Below, piece after piece: positions 42,601-53,541 of a DNA stretch of 64,000 nt. Positions within the stretch are counted from its first letter, which is position 1. The number at the start of each line of letters is the position of its first letter. The stretch covers positions 1 to 64,000 of the forward strand of contig JASAND010008784.1 of the NCBI GenBank assembly GCA_030248195.1, given 5' to 3'. The DNA comes from Trissonchulus latispiculum (Eukaryota > Nematoda > Enoplea > Enoplida > Ironidae). The notes under the pieces were generated by a model that had not been told where the DNA came from, did no database searches, and saw nothing but the letters and a program-made list of their open reading frames with translations. Position numbers and translations under genes: made by a program.

Positions 42601-43337
42601 AGTTATTTTATTTTGTATTATATTTGAAAACAACACTTTTAAATTGTACACATCTTCAAACAAAAACATACACAGGAAATTAAATTTACATAGATTTACA
42701 CAGGTCCTATTTTGACAAAATCCTGCTTTCAGACTTTTCAAAAAGACTGCAAAATTTTTCAAATGATAATGAAAAAAATGAGATTTTCCGAAACCTGTGA
42801 AATCTGGCATTTCTGTTGTTTTGTCTTGTGCCCATCTCGGATATTTAGGCGTACGGCTTTCTGATTTAGGGAAAGGTGGCGCTTCAATTTATGGATCAAA
42901 ATTTGACGATGAAATTTCCAGTGAATTGAAACATACAGGTATGCGGGGATGTTTCATTATATATGTCGTAATAATACAACAGTTGTATGTTTAAAATTTA
43001 TTTTCCAACGTTGTTAGTCCTTATTTCCAGTACTCCAACATGGCTCGTTTGATAAGCACATACGTAACTTTTGCTTAGCGTAAGATTACATTGCTATTTC
43101 GTTAAAGGTGCCGGAATCTTGTCAATGGCGAATGCTGGTCCCAACACAAACGGTAGTCAGTTCTTTGTCACCTTGGCTCCTACTCAATGGCTAGACGGGA
43201 AGCATACCATTTTTGGTCGCGTCTACAGTGGAATGAGCGTTGTTTCCAAGATTGGTATGGTCGAAACTGACAATAACGACAAACCTAGAGTGGACGTTCG
43301 TATATTGAAAGCTACACCTACCGATACTGGTAGATGA
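36654..43337 (+). CDS. PPIL1: PPIL1-type spliceosomal cyclophilin (peptidyl-prolyl isomerase), three visible exons
   Basis: The coding exons are 36654-36808, 42870-42938 and 43108-43337. All internal edges have GT/AG splice sites (AG 36652, GT 36809, AG 42868, GT 42939, AG 43106), and phases join cleanly (both visible introns in phase 1). The joined frame gives 150 residues from the ATG at 36655 to TGA at 43335. It matches the PPIL1 family closely: [37 protein letters not shown], then [19 protein letters not shown]. The cyclophilin active-site residues are all present (Arg in FHRII, Phe and Gln in FMIQGG, Gln and Phe in SQFF, Trp, Leu and His in WLDGKH). Human PPIL1 has about 166 residues, so roughly 18 N-terminal residues encoded upstream are missing; I could not find that exon. 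Known role: isomerase of the activated spliceosome that binds SKIP/SNW1. The first intron is about 6 kb and transposon-filled; the second is 169 bp. Confidence 0.9.
36992..37155. other. 164-nt long hairpin inside a PPIL1 intron
   Basis: Three perfect stems nest: GTTGTAGCACTGC (36992-37004) with GCAGTGCTACAAC (37143-37155); GCAGGCGAAGC (37038-37048) with GCTTCGCCTGC (37099-37109); GTGAAGGGCAC (37054-37064) with GTGCCCTTCAC (37084-37094). A terminal GTGC/GCAC pair closes the tip. It starts 183 nt after the exon ending at 36808. Mirrored at 59793-59957. Confidence 0.9.
37398..37462. repeat. Tandem perfect palindromes with a 48-bp perfect palindrome
   Basis: The 22-bp palindrome with half-site GTGCAGTACAA occurs at 37398-37419 and 37428-37449. 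The second expands to a perfect 48-bp palindrome (37415-37462) with half-site TGCACGCTACACCGTGCAGT then ACAA. The right-arm counterpart (about 59485-59550) has a central mismatch (GGCACTG for GTACTG). Confidence 0.9.
38019..38165. repeat. Segment inverted at about 40215-40360
   Basis: TAGTCTAGCCTAATAGACAG, CATTTTCAGTG and GTGTCCACATT occur here and, as reverse complements in matching order, at about 40215-40360. The two flank the TATAG element and a poly-C zone, so they may be ends of a larger composite. Confidence 0.65.
38524..39626. mobile_element. TATAG/GGGAAAAACCC TIR element, complete copy
   Basis: TAGAGGTCGGG (38526 on) with GGAAAAACCCA is inverted at the right end as TTTTTTTTCCCGACCTCTA (to 39624). 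TA flanks both sides (38524-38525 and 39625-39626). Internal GGGAAAAAAACCAACC words repeat. No transposase. It lies within the PPIL1 intron. Mirrored at 57310-58416. Confidence 0.82.
39785..40200. repeat. Poly-G/poly-C block
   Basis: Runs of 8-14 G then C (39795-39890) and further C runs (40105-40185), with a TCCGGC-TTC-GCCGGA hairpin at 39960-39974. No coding content. Confidence 0.8.
41045..42240. mobile_element. Foldback element with TTTTCGCGAA motifs, containing a SINE
   Basis: The left zone (41050-41150: GGTCTTTTTGCGAAGTGCCC, then GCTATGCTCATTTCTGCTACC, then GGTCTTTTCGCG) is the near reverse complement of the right zones (41973-42021 and 42188-42230). The 22-bp perfect palindrome with half-site TGGTCTTTTCG sits at about 41974-41995. 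The SINE at 41505-41885 lies inside. Confidence 0.7.
41505..41885 (+). mobile_element. tRNA-derived SINE
   Basis: The head carries RNA polymerase III promoter boxes in tRNA context: A-box-like GGCCGAGTGGTTAAGGCG (Leu/Ser tRNA style) and B-box GAGGTTCGAATCC about 45 nt later. The body continues through CCTTGAGCAAGGGACTAAGC, a segment type common in animal SINEs, to a T-rich end (41874-41882). The anticodon stem has a mismatch, so it is a SINE head rather than a working tRNA gene. Mirrored in the right arm, where it is more decayed. Confidence 0.88.
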
Positions 43338-43641
43338 GTCTAGCTGATTTTTTGTTATTGTATTGACAAATATTGTTATGTTGTTTTGTCTGTATCAGAT
43401 GTTAGGCACGCTTTTTATAGTTCTGGATTATACGTTGTATATATATGTACAGTGTATTTTAGTAAACAATTTTCAACATTGTAGTTGTTTATAATTAAGA
43501 ATTATTTTTTGTTTTCTGCAAAATTATTTATGGTTTTCAAATTTGCGTATACAATGTACTGGTATATGCACCTACTGGTGATTTCTCATGCATAGACAGA
43601 CACCTTCCACTCTTTTTATGTCGGCATATAGAACAGCCACT

Positions 43642-44230
43642 CATACCAATTCATAAGTGTGGTGACCAGCATAACGAAAGCCAAGCAGTTGCTATTGCGA
43701 TAGTACATATTGGCACTCGGATGCTTTACCTTTGGGAAATTGTTGCTATCTTTGTGTCATCGTTACCAGCTTGCGGGAAGATTTTTCTACAACTAGAGTA
43801 ATTACTTTTCTTCGCTAGTTTTGCTCGCTTCTGGTCTGCTAATCTGTCGTATGGATGCTATTGTTTCTTATTCATGATTAGTCTTGAGGAACTAAGTGAT
43901 CCATTTTTCGATTTTTCCAGATGTTCCTCAGTTTTACATATTTTGTATTTTAAACGGCACATTTTAACGAGTTCTTGAAATTAGATTGGAAGTCTTAGGG
44001 ATGTCGAGAAATTGCGTCTCAAAGTAGAGGTCTGAATCCGTTCAAAATTCATCAAAAAATGGGAAACTTCCATTTTTTAGTGACAGAAGTTTTGGTTAGA
44101 AAATGTTACTCTTAGAGGTTTGTATCTGAAGTTTAAATTTGACAATGCGTTTTTATTGCAATATTTGCGAACTGTGATCTATAGGAATTGTTAATTTTGG
44201 ATTTTGCAGTTTAATTTTTGAAGGGTTGAA
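43642..44230. other. Spacer downstream of PPIL1, no gene recognised
   Basis: Unique-looking AT-rich sequence present in both arms (right arm about 53890-54475). Confidence 0.5.
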
Positions 44231-44616
44231 GTTGGGTGGCAATATTCCTGGGTGTACTTTCCGGGGGGGGGGGACGCCCCCCCCCCCCCACTTGACCTCT
44301 CCCCCACTCAATCTCTCCCCCCCCCCGATTGGCCCCACCCCACTTTTAGGCCCCCCCACTCACTATAAAGTGCCCAGAAAATGCCAAATGTTATCGATTT
44401 TTGGTCAAAATATCCGGCATTGCCGGAATTCTTTGGTCAAAAATCGTCTATTTTGGTACACAAACTTATTTTTTGAGCACGTTTTTCCATAGATAGAGCA
44501 GTATTTGCAGAAAACAGGTTTTTTTCTGCATTTTTGGAATTTTTTGACCATTTTACCCCCCTACCCCTACTTTTCGAACTCACCCCTGGGGGGCTCACCC
44601 TCTCACTCTTCCCCCC
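44231..44616. repeat. Poly-G/poly-C repeat block with GC hairpin
   Basis: G and C runs at 44262-44360 and a TCCGGC-ATT-GCCGGA hairpin at about 44411-44425. Sequence resembles the block at 39785-40090. Confidence 0.7.
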
Positions 44617-45006
44617 CAGGGGCGGATCCAGGGGGGGGCCGCCCCCCCGTCGCGATTCGAAGGTAGGAAAAATTAAGGAGAGAAAGAGGAAAAAGGGCAA
44701 AAAACCAAAAAATTTTGCGCCTTCGGCGCGAATTTTCTACTTTTTAACCGCATATTTATTGCATTTGTGAAGAAAAAGCTTGAAATCTATCCGGTTTTTC
44801 GGAGAAAATTACCATTTTTGCCTAAAAATGTCAAGAATTTTAAAAAATTTGTTCAGTTCTTCAGTATAAAAAGAATTAAAGATCGAATACCGATTTTATT
44901 GCAAAAATAAAAAATTTCTTCAACTTCTGGGTGGTTCCGCCCCCCAGACCCCCCGCTGGAAAAATTTTTCCGCTCCCCCCGTCACGAAATCCTGGATCCG
45001 CCAGTG
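44617..45006. mobile_element. MITE with CAGGGGCGGATCCAGG ends
   Basis: CAGGGGCGGATCCAGG (44617) matches the reverse complement of the right end, CACTGGCGGATCCAGG, at 14 of 16 bases. C-rich flanks hide any 8-bp duplication. The terminus style suits hAT. It contains GCGCC-TTC-GGCGC (44717-44729). Mirrored at 53153-53541. Confidence 0.75.
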
Positions 45007-45469
45007 CCCCCCCCCACCTTTTCCGCCTAAAAACCCTAGATATTCCTCCAGCAGACAGCAAATTGTCATGCGATTTCTTTAGCGTAGGCAAAAGGAGTAT
45101 TATCTTCAAGGATTTTCGAAAGTATTGCTGTGCTCCAGGCAGATTTGGAAGTGGGTCGTAATTTAGCCACCCGCGGTACTCTAACCCGAGACCCACTCGG
45201 TTTTTGTCGACTCACTTGATCCACTTTAATTTGTCACCGCTTTGAACATTTTTGTATATTTAAGTGCCCTGTAGCATGTATCAAGCGAAGCAAAATTAAC
45301 CCGTTAAGCTTCGAACCAAAATTTGGCAAGTTCAATTCAAAGTTAACTTTACTGGCTTCGTCTGCGTTTTCGCTTGTTTTGAGCATGCTGTGCTTCAGCA
45401 AACGTCTTAGCTGAGCGGCCTCGATCGTTAATGTAGTCGGTGTTAGGCTGAGTTTTGAAGAGAAAGTGT

Positions 45470-46030
45470 TTCTATAGCTGTTTCTAACTTTAATAATTTT
45501 TTACATCATTTTAATAAAAGTTTATGCATAGTTCTAAAGCTTGAATTTATATTTTATTAGCTTAAGCTTTAATAATTTTTAAATCTCATTCGTTCTTGTT
45601 AATTTTATGCAAAATTTACTATGTTGTTCCGACTTATTCATTGCTATTGAATTTAGACGTTAGTGATTATAAGTATTTTATGTACTTAATTGTGAACTAT
45701 ATATTTATTTTGGTGTTGTTTTAACGTAATTTAAAATGTAAGCCAAAGGTGAAGTTAAAACTAATCAAATTAACGTTAACGTTAAAACAACACCAACATA
45801 TAGTTCACAGTTCACATAAAATAGTTATAATCACTAACAGATTCAATAGCAATGAATAAGTCGGAATAACAGTAAATTTTGCTTAAAATTAACAAGCACG
45901 AATGAGATTTAAAGATTATTAAAGCATAAGCTAATAAAACATAAATTCAAGCTTTTTTTAAAACTATGCATATCTTTTATTAAAATGATGTAAAAAAATA
46001 ATAAAGTTAGAAACAGCTATGAACACAAAT
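45470..46030. mobile_element. Foldback element with about 250-bp arms
   Basis: The left half (TTCTAACTTTAATAATTTTT ... GGTGTTGTTTTAACG, 45480-45730) returns as its reverse complement at 45785-46020. No coding frame. Mirrored at about 52190-52720. Confidence 0.85.
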
Positions 46031-46085
46031 ATATTGCACAATTAGTTCATAGTTTAAAAATTTACGCATGTGTCCAACCCTGCTG

Positions 46086-46831
46086 AGGGCCCCGTTGCAT
46101 AAAACAATCAGTAATCAGTTATCAGAACCATCAGTAATCAGTGCCATCAGTAATCAGTAACATTTTTTCCGTTGCATAAAACTACTGATGGCTGAATACT
46201 GATTTACTGATAAACCATCAGTAAATATAATCAGCATTTCTATGCCAAGAACATAAATCTTGTGAAGTTCATACACATGAGAATTATGGGATTCATCTTA
46301 GATAGTACAAGGTGAATTTTTATATAGGAATTATAAATAATTAGTAGTGTTCATTCAACAATGAATATGGAAATCTAAAGATTGAATTCTCAAGTCAACA
46401 AATTTTGGTGCGGCCTGAAATCAGTTAATCTGTGAAACAAGCATCATACTTTAAACGGCTACAAGTCAGGCTGTAGTCAACGGATTTTGAAGATTTTTAT
46501 ATCAGTGAATACAGCACATTCTAATGAACAAGATAAGGTTACATTACAAGCAATAAAGTGAATTGATTCAGTAAAAATCAACGCGATAAAGTAAATAATC
46601 AGTGAACAAACACTGATGGCAATTTACTGATTAATTATCACCAAACAGTAATCAGTAAAGTGCTATATGCAACGCTTACTGATATTTCACTGATAATTTC
46701 ACTGATAATTCACTGATTACAAATTACTGATTACTGATGGTAATCAGTAAATTTTATGCAACGGAATTTACTGATTTCTGATTACTGTTTACTGATTAAT
46801 CAGTAATCAACGTTTTATGCAACGGGGCCCT
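46086..46831. mobile_element. MITE with 20-bp perfect ends and TCAGTAAT-rich interior
   Basis: AGGGCCCCGTTGCATAAAAC (46086-46105) is exactly inverted at 46812-46831. The interior repeats ATCAGTAATCAGT words in both orientations. Mirrored at 51441-52132, where the ends have decayed. Confidence 0.88.
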
Positions 46832-47536
46832 GGACACATAGATGATTTACGCATCCGTCCGGACATAATGCGATAATTGTAAAAATTTATCTATCTGTCT
46901 GGACATTTTCAGAAGTATCCAATGTACTCATCTGCCCGTAACATATACACTAACACTATAATATAATAATACAATAAATACAAAACATGTACAAGTAAAA
47001 GAAAGATTGAAAAATTATATAATCTAAATTCTAAATCTTCCAAAGAAATTAGCCCAAATTTTAGCGTAAAATTGGTGTGACCAAAAGTGACTGTTGACCC
47101 GGTCTGACCCGGGATATCCACTGCTCTGAAACTCTGCCCGCGGCTACTTGCGACCCACGTCTGCCTCCAGGATTTATCTGACGTGTGTGAATGTTTCGAA
47201 TTTTTGTTTTCAAGTGCTTATTTTTAATTTCGCTTATTACAACAATCTCTTTTCAACTTTATAAACGCATTTAAAGTCAAACGAATAGGTTAATTTGTGT
47301 GAGTTTTTAAATCTAAGAGTCCTAGCTTCATTTCATGATGTGTACTGTGCTCATTGAATCTTTTTGGGTTCTCTTTAACTTTATCCCCCCCAACTAGTTT
47401 GGGGGGGGAGAAAGTTAAATTGGGGTCAGCAATCAAAATTTCTGTAAAAAGGAAACAATGTGTACTTGGCGTCCTTTTAGTAGTCATTAGAAGTTGTTCC
47501 ATCAGAAGATGAACACAATTTGAATAGTTATTTCGT

Positions 47537-47608
47537 TTCGTTAGCTCAGTATATATATATAAGCTTACATGTTAAGCTTACAAGTTTAGCCTATACTGAG
47601 CTAACGAA
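47537..47608. other. 72-bp hairpin with 17-bp perfect ends
   Basis: TTCGTTAGCTCAGTATA (47537-47553) is inverted at 47592-47608. It is small enough to be a minimal MITE or a cruciform. Mirrored at 50670-50741. Confidence 0.88.
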
Positions 47609-48113
47609 AAGCTGAATTGAAAAAAGGATGTCAGATTCGTGCTCAGCGCCACCGAAAACTCCTGTATGCAAGTTTTCAGCAAATGTTTTTTCAAAAAATT
47701 ATTCGTTTCCCTTTGGTCCCCCCTTACCAAACTAAAATTTAAAATGTTAAAAAAATATTTAAAATTTTAAATTTTTTTTAATTCATCAGGCTCCAATATG
47801 AAGCCATACTTATCCAGTATGAATAATACAATAAAACACAATATGACACTGAATTAGTGCTTTTAGGCAGGTTTTAATTCTGGGGGGGATAAAGTTTAAT
47901 TGGGGTTCGGGGGGGGATAAAGTTAAATTGGTCCTCTTTTTGTAAAAGGTATGAATAGCAGACTAGAAATAGATATGCAGGAGATCTGGGGAGCGCAGCC
48001 CCCGCAAGTTGAAGGACTTATTTATTTGTTTGGAGTAAATTTGCTTTGAAAATTTTAATTCTTTTCCGTGAGCAGTTGAGCAAATTCAATGGAAAATTAA
48101 TTTACGTAAGTAA

Positions 48114-48114
<1 letters not shown>

Positions 48115-48191
<77 letters not shown>
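48115..48191. repeat. (TA)n microsatellite, left arm
   Basis: About 38 TA units, with a partner of similar length at 50091-50167. Confidence 0.97.
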
Positions 48192-48194
<3 letters not shown>

Positions 48195-48370
48195 AGTATG
48201 TGTACTTTGGTGTCATTTTTTCGACTTTCTCCGATCGCGCTGATTTTCACATATTTTATTGTACAGATGGTATATTTTAACGAGTTTTTAAAATTAAAGT
48301 TGTAAACTCTTACGGGTGTCGAGTAATTTCACCTCAAGGTTGAGATTTCATGTGTTAAACATATGTAACC

Positions 48371-48425
48371 GGCCGTCTAGATAGACCGATTACCAGGGAG
48401 AGGTTCGAATCCCACAACACACTAT
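48371..48425. other. tRNA-like T-arm segment at the inner edge of the palindrome
   Basis: Contains the B-box-like GAGGTTCGAATCCC and the palindrome GTCTAGATAGAC. The T-stem does not pair properly and no D-arm is visible, so it is at most a decayed SINE or tRNA piece. The same segment, inverted, starts the other arm (about 49870-49918). Confidence 0.5.
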
Positions 48426-48448
48426 CTTTAAACCTGATCAACACTTCA

Positions 48449-49837
48449 AGACCTATATACTTCTTTATTCAAAGCTAAGTAGCGTACTACACAAGAACAG
48501 CAAATTGACTATTATCATCACCTACTTAACACTAGCCAGTTAAGGTCTCAATCCTACAACTAGACGCTGGCCCTTCAACGGCCCTAATCGTCGCTTTTAC
48601 TACAAGCTTAACCCTGAAACTCAGGTGCTAAAACGTGCACCTAACCACCTGTATCGTCAAGTAAAATACTGGCTCTTCAACTCAAATCCGAGTTCTTTTT
48701 ATAGCGCCAAACTTAGCCTAAACTTTGCATAAAGAACTTTTGCTTTTCTAAAGTTTTGCCAAAGTCTACCAAAGTCTACCAAACATTCTTACATCTTGCC
48801 GAAGTTTTGGGACTAGTCTAGTTGTTGTTTTGTGCGAGTCCAGATTATGAAATGTCATTGACGCAAGTCCAGAATTAGCTATTTTAAACTCATTCCTTGT
48901 CATTATTAATATATAAATCGGTCATACTACTTCTACACAAATGTGTCGCAATATTATATATACCTACGTTTACGTGTGCAGTTGAATTAAGATACACTCT
49001 GTTGACATTTGCGTATGCAGCTATATGTGGTACGCAGTTATATATATGCATATATACACTCTGTTGACATCACGTATGCATTTATATGTTGTACGCAGTT
49101 ATATACTTTGGCAAGCCTGCTGACTTCAGCTGATCACGTAGAGGGCATATAATGTCTCAGCTTCATACGTGTGTATAATATAGTGTATAGTATATAACTG
49201 GTGCGCTAAGTGCTGACTCAAATGCGCGCACTCCGACTGAACCATTAAGTAAGCTACATATGCAGTAATATGATCTCCCGCCCGACCCCCATGTGAAAGA
49301 CGTCCGCTTATGGCGGGGAGCCGTCTGGAAACATAGCACTAGCCTTAGCGCCGGTTGGCGCAACCTGGTATCGTAGAGGAAGGGCACACATTCAGTCTCT
49401 AAAAGTCAGTGCAAATGCAGTTTTTAACGTTCTTTAACTCGATTAAAAATAAAATACTTAGATTACGATCAGAGCAAATATAAATAAATATTGCAGAACT
49501 GCGATACTAACCAGTCGTGCGAGAAAATTTAAAATCGTTATATACGGCGACCAAAGCGAATCCCGAATGCGGATATCAAAAGTACAAACTACAGTGATTA
49601 TATAGACACATGTAGATGACACACAGCCAGCAAGAGAAAGGAAAGAAAAACAACAACTAACAGCAAAGAAGAGAAGAATGGAGACTAGTAGAGGAACGAA
49701 AGAAGCAGAAGTAGCAGGGACAAACGGAGAATGAACAGATTTACGGTGGGGGGGGAGCCGAGTAGGGAGGAGAAGGAGAAGGGGGAGGGAGGAGGAGGAG
49801 AGAAGGAGGAGAGGGAGAAAGAGGGGGGAGGAAGAGG
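48449..49837. other. 1389-bp unshared loop of the giant inverted repeat
   Basis: No arm partner was found. It contains a 62-bp imperfect direct repeat (TACACTCTGTTGACAT at 48993 and 49055) and a purine-rich stretch at 49620-49838 (long GGAGAAGGAG-like runs). No gene recognised. Confidence 0.75.
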
Positions 49838-50087
49838 TGAAGTGTTAATCAGGTTTAAAGATAGTGTGTTGTGGGATTCGAACCTCTCCCTGGTAATCGG
49901 TCTATCTAGACGGCCGTTTACCTTATGTTTACACATGAAATCTCAACGAGCGAAATTACTCGACACCCGTAAGAGTTTACAACTTTAATTTTAAAAACTC
50001 GTTAAAATATACCATCTGTACAATAAAATATGTGAAAATCAGCGCGATCGGAGAAAGTCGAAAAAATGACACCAAAGTACACATACT

Positions 50088-50090
<3 letters not shown>

Positions 50091-50167
<77 letters not shown>
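50091..50167. repeat. (TA)n microsatellite, right arm
   Basis: Partner of 48115-48191. Confidence 0.97.
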
Positions 50168-50168
<1 letters not shown>

Positions 50169-50669
50169 TTACTTACGTAAATTAATTTTCCATTGAATTT
50201 GCTCAACTGCTCACGGAAAAGAATTAAAATTTTCAAAGCAAATTTACTCCAAACAAATAAATAAGTCCTTCAACTTGCGGGGCTGCGCTCCCCAGATCTC
50301 CTGCATATCTATTTCTAGTCTGCTATTCATACCTTTTACAAAAAGAGGACCAATTTAACTTTATCCCCCCAGAACCCCAATTAAACTTTATCCCCCCCAG
50401 AATTAAAACCTGCCTAAAAGCACTAATTCAGTGTCACATTGTGTTTTATTGTATTATTCCTATTGGATAAGTATGGCTTCATATTGGAGCCTGATGAATT
50501 AAAAAATTTAAAATTTTAAAAAATTTTTTAACATTTTAAATTTTAATTTGGTCAGGGGGGACCAAAGGAAACGAATAATTTTTTTGAAAAAACATTTGCT
50601 GAAAACTTGCATACAGGAGTTTTCGGTGGCGCTGAGCACGAATCTGACATCCTTTTTTCAATTCAGCTT

Positions 50670-50741
50670 TTCGTTAGCTCAGTATAGGCTAAACTTGTAA
50701 GCTTAACATGTAAGCTTATATATATATACTGAGCTAACGAA
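50670..50741. other. Hairpin with 17-bp ends, right-arm copy
   Basis: Same TTCGTTAGCTCAGTATA ends as 47537-47608. Confidence 0.88.
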
Positions 50742-51440
50742 ACGAAATAACTATTCAAATTGTGTTAATATTCTGATGGAACAAATTCTAATTAATACTA
50801 AACGGACGCAAAGTACACATTTTTTAATTTTTAAACAAATTTTTTTTGCTGACCCCAATTTAAATTTATCCCCCCCCCCCCCAAACTAGTTTGGGGGGGG
50901 GGATAAAGTTAAAGAGAACCCAAAAAGATTCAATGAGACAGTACACATCATGAAATGAAGCTAAGACTCTTAGATTTAAAAACTCACACAAGCTTAACCT
51001 ATTCGTTTGACTTTTAAATGCGTTTATAAAGTTGAAAAGAGATTGTTGTAACAAGCGAAATTAAAAATAGCACTTGAAAACAAAAATTCGAAACATTCCA
51101 CACGTCAGACAACTCACGGAGCTAACGTGGGTCGCAAGTAGCCGCGGGCAGAGTTTCAGACATGGACGTCCCGGCAGACCGGGTAACAGTCACTTTTGGT
51201 CACACCAATTTTAGCTAAAATTTGGGCTAATTTCTTTGGAAGATTTAGAATTTAGATTATTATTTCTCAATCTTTCTTTTACTTGTACATGTCTTGTATT
51301 TATTGTATTATTATATTATAGTGTTAGTGTATATGTTACGGGCAGAGAGTAATGATACTTCTGAAAATGTCCAGACAGATAGATAAATTTTTACAATTAT
51401 CGCATTATGTCGGACGGATGCATAAATCATCTTGTGTCCA

Positions 51441-52132
51441 GGGCCCCGTTGCACAAAACTTGATTACTGTTAATCAGTAAACAGTAATCAGAAATCAGTA
51501 AATTCCGTTGCATAAAATTTACTGATTACCATCAGTAATCAGTAATTTGTAATCAGTGAATTATCAGTGAAATTATCAGTGAAATATCAGTAAGCGTTGC
51601 ATATAGACTTTACTATTACTGTTTGGTGATAATTAATCAGTAAATTGCCATCAGTGTCTGTTCACTATTATTTACTTTATCGCGTTGATTTTTACTAATC
51701 AATTCACTTTATTGCTTGTAATTACCTTATCGTTCATTAGAATGTGCTGTATTCACTGATATAAAATCTTCAAATCCGTTACTACAGCCTGACTTGTAGC
51801 CGTTTCAAGTATGATGCTTGTTTCGATAACTGATTTCAGGCGCACCATTTACTTGGAATTCAATCTTTAGATTTCCATTTATTGTTGATAACATACTCAT
51901 TATTATAATCTTATAAAAATCCACCTACTATCTAAGATGAATATAATTCTAGTGTAGAACTTCACAAGATTTTGTTCTTGGCATAGAAATGCTGATTATA
52001 TTTATGATGGTTTATCAGTAAATCAGTTTCGCCATCAGTAGTTTTATGCAACGGAAAAAATTTACTGATTACTGATGGCACTGATTACTGATGGTTCTGA
52101 TAACTGATTACTGATTGTTTTATGCAACGGGT
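51441..52132. mobile_element. Right-arm copy of the 46086-46831 MITE
   Basis: Starts GGGCCCCGTTGCACAAAAC and ends GTTTTATGCAACGGGTCGC. Both ends carry substitutions relative to the left arm. Confidence 0.85.
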
Positions 52133-52189
52133 CGCAGGGTTGGACGTAAATTTTTAAACTATAACTAATTGTGCAATATTTGTGTTCAT

Positions 52190-52720
52190 AGCTGTTTCTA
52201 ATTTTATTTTACTATTTTAATAAAAGATATGCATAGTTTTAAAAAAAGCTTGAATTTATTTTTATTAGTTTATGCTTTAATAATCTTTAAATCTCATTCG
52301 TGCTTGCTAATTTTAAGCAAAATTTACTGTTATTCCGACTTATTCATTGCTACTGAATCTGTTAGTGATTATAACTATTTATGTGAATTTGAACTATATG
52401 TTGGTGTTGTTTTAACGTTAACGTTAATTGATTAGTTTTAACTTCACCTTTGGCTTACATTTTAAATTACGTTAAAACAACACCAAAATAAATATATAGT
52501 TCAAATTAATACATAAAATACTATAATCACAACGTCTAAATTCAATAGATGAATAAGTCGGAACAACATAGTAAATTTTGCATAAAATTAACAAGAACGA
52601 ATGAGATTTAAAATTATAAAGCTTAAGCTAATAAATATAAATTCAAGCTTTAGAACTATGCATAAACTTTTATTAAAATGATGTAAAAATTATTAAAGTT
52701 AGAAACAGCTTAGAACACTT
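52190..52720. mobile_element. Right-arm copy of the 45470-46030 foldback element
   Basis: Same inverted structure with small indels. Confidence 0.82.
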
Positions 52721-53152
52721 CCTCTTCAAAACTCAGCCTAACACGACTACATTAACGATCGAGCGCTCACTAAGACGTTTGCTGAAAAGAGTCAAAACAA
52801 GCGAAAACGAGACGAAGTAGTAAAGTTATTTGAATTGAACTGCCAAATTTTGGTTCGAAGTTTAACGGGTTAATTTTGCTTCGCTTGATGCAGCTCCAGG
52901 GCATTTAAATATACAAAAATGTTAAAGCGGTGAAAATTAAAGTGGATCAATGAGTCGACAAGTCCGAGTGGGTTGGGTTAGAGTACCGCGGTGGCTAAAT
53001 TGCGACCCACTTCCAAATCTGCCTGGAGACAGAACACTTTCGAAAATCCTTGAAAATATACTCCTTTTGCCTACGCTAAAGAAATCGCATGACAATTTGC
53101 TGTCTGCTGGAGGAATATCTAGGGTTTTTAGGCGGAAAAGGTGGGGGGGGGG

Positions 53153-53541
53153 CACTGCAGGATCCAGGATTCGTGACGGGGGAATCGTAAAAATTTTTTC
53201 CAGCGGGGAGTTGGGGGGCAGAGCCACCCAGAAGTTGAAGAAATTTTTTTATTTTTGCAATAAAGTCGGTATTCGATCTTCAATTCTTTTCATACCGAAG
53301 AACTGAACAAATTTTGGGAAATTCCGACATTTTTAGGCAAAAATGGTAATTTTCTCCGAAAAACCGGATGATTTCCAGCTTTTTCTTCACAAATGCACAA
53401 AATTCGGTTAAAAAGGTAGAAAATTCGCGCCGAAGGGCGCAAAAATTTTTTTCGGTTTTCGTCCCTTTTCACCTCTTTCTCTCCTTCACCTTCCCACCTT
53501 CCGAACGCGACGGGCGGCCCCCCCCCTGGATCCGCCCCGGG
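53153..53541. mobile_element. Right-arm copy of the CAGGGGCGGATCCAGG MITE
   Basis: Ends read GCAGGATCCAGG and GGATCCGCCCCGGGG; more decayed than the left-arm copy. Confidence 0.7.

Larger units (their letters stand above)
32944..48448 (+). repeat. Left arm of a giant inverted repeat
   Basis: This 15.5-kb arm matches the reverse complement of 49838-64000 throughout. Anchors: 32944 pairs with 64000; 33121 with 63825; 36655 with 60298; 38681-38917 translates identically to 58024-58260 on the other strand; 42840 with 54479; 43651 with 54466; 48440 with 49846. The left boundary is a minimum, because the partner runs off the window. Confidence 0.97.

Noticed and set aside
48449..49837. Missed-adapter sequencing artefact as a full explanation of the palindrome
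   Set aside because: Such artefacts give arms meeting with almost no spacer and identical content; here there is a 1389-bp unshared loop and 798-bp and 165-bp arm-specific indels. Haplotype misjoin is not rejected.
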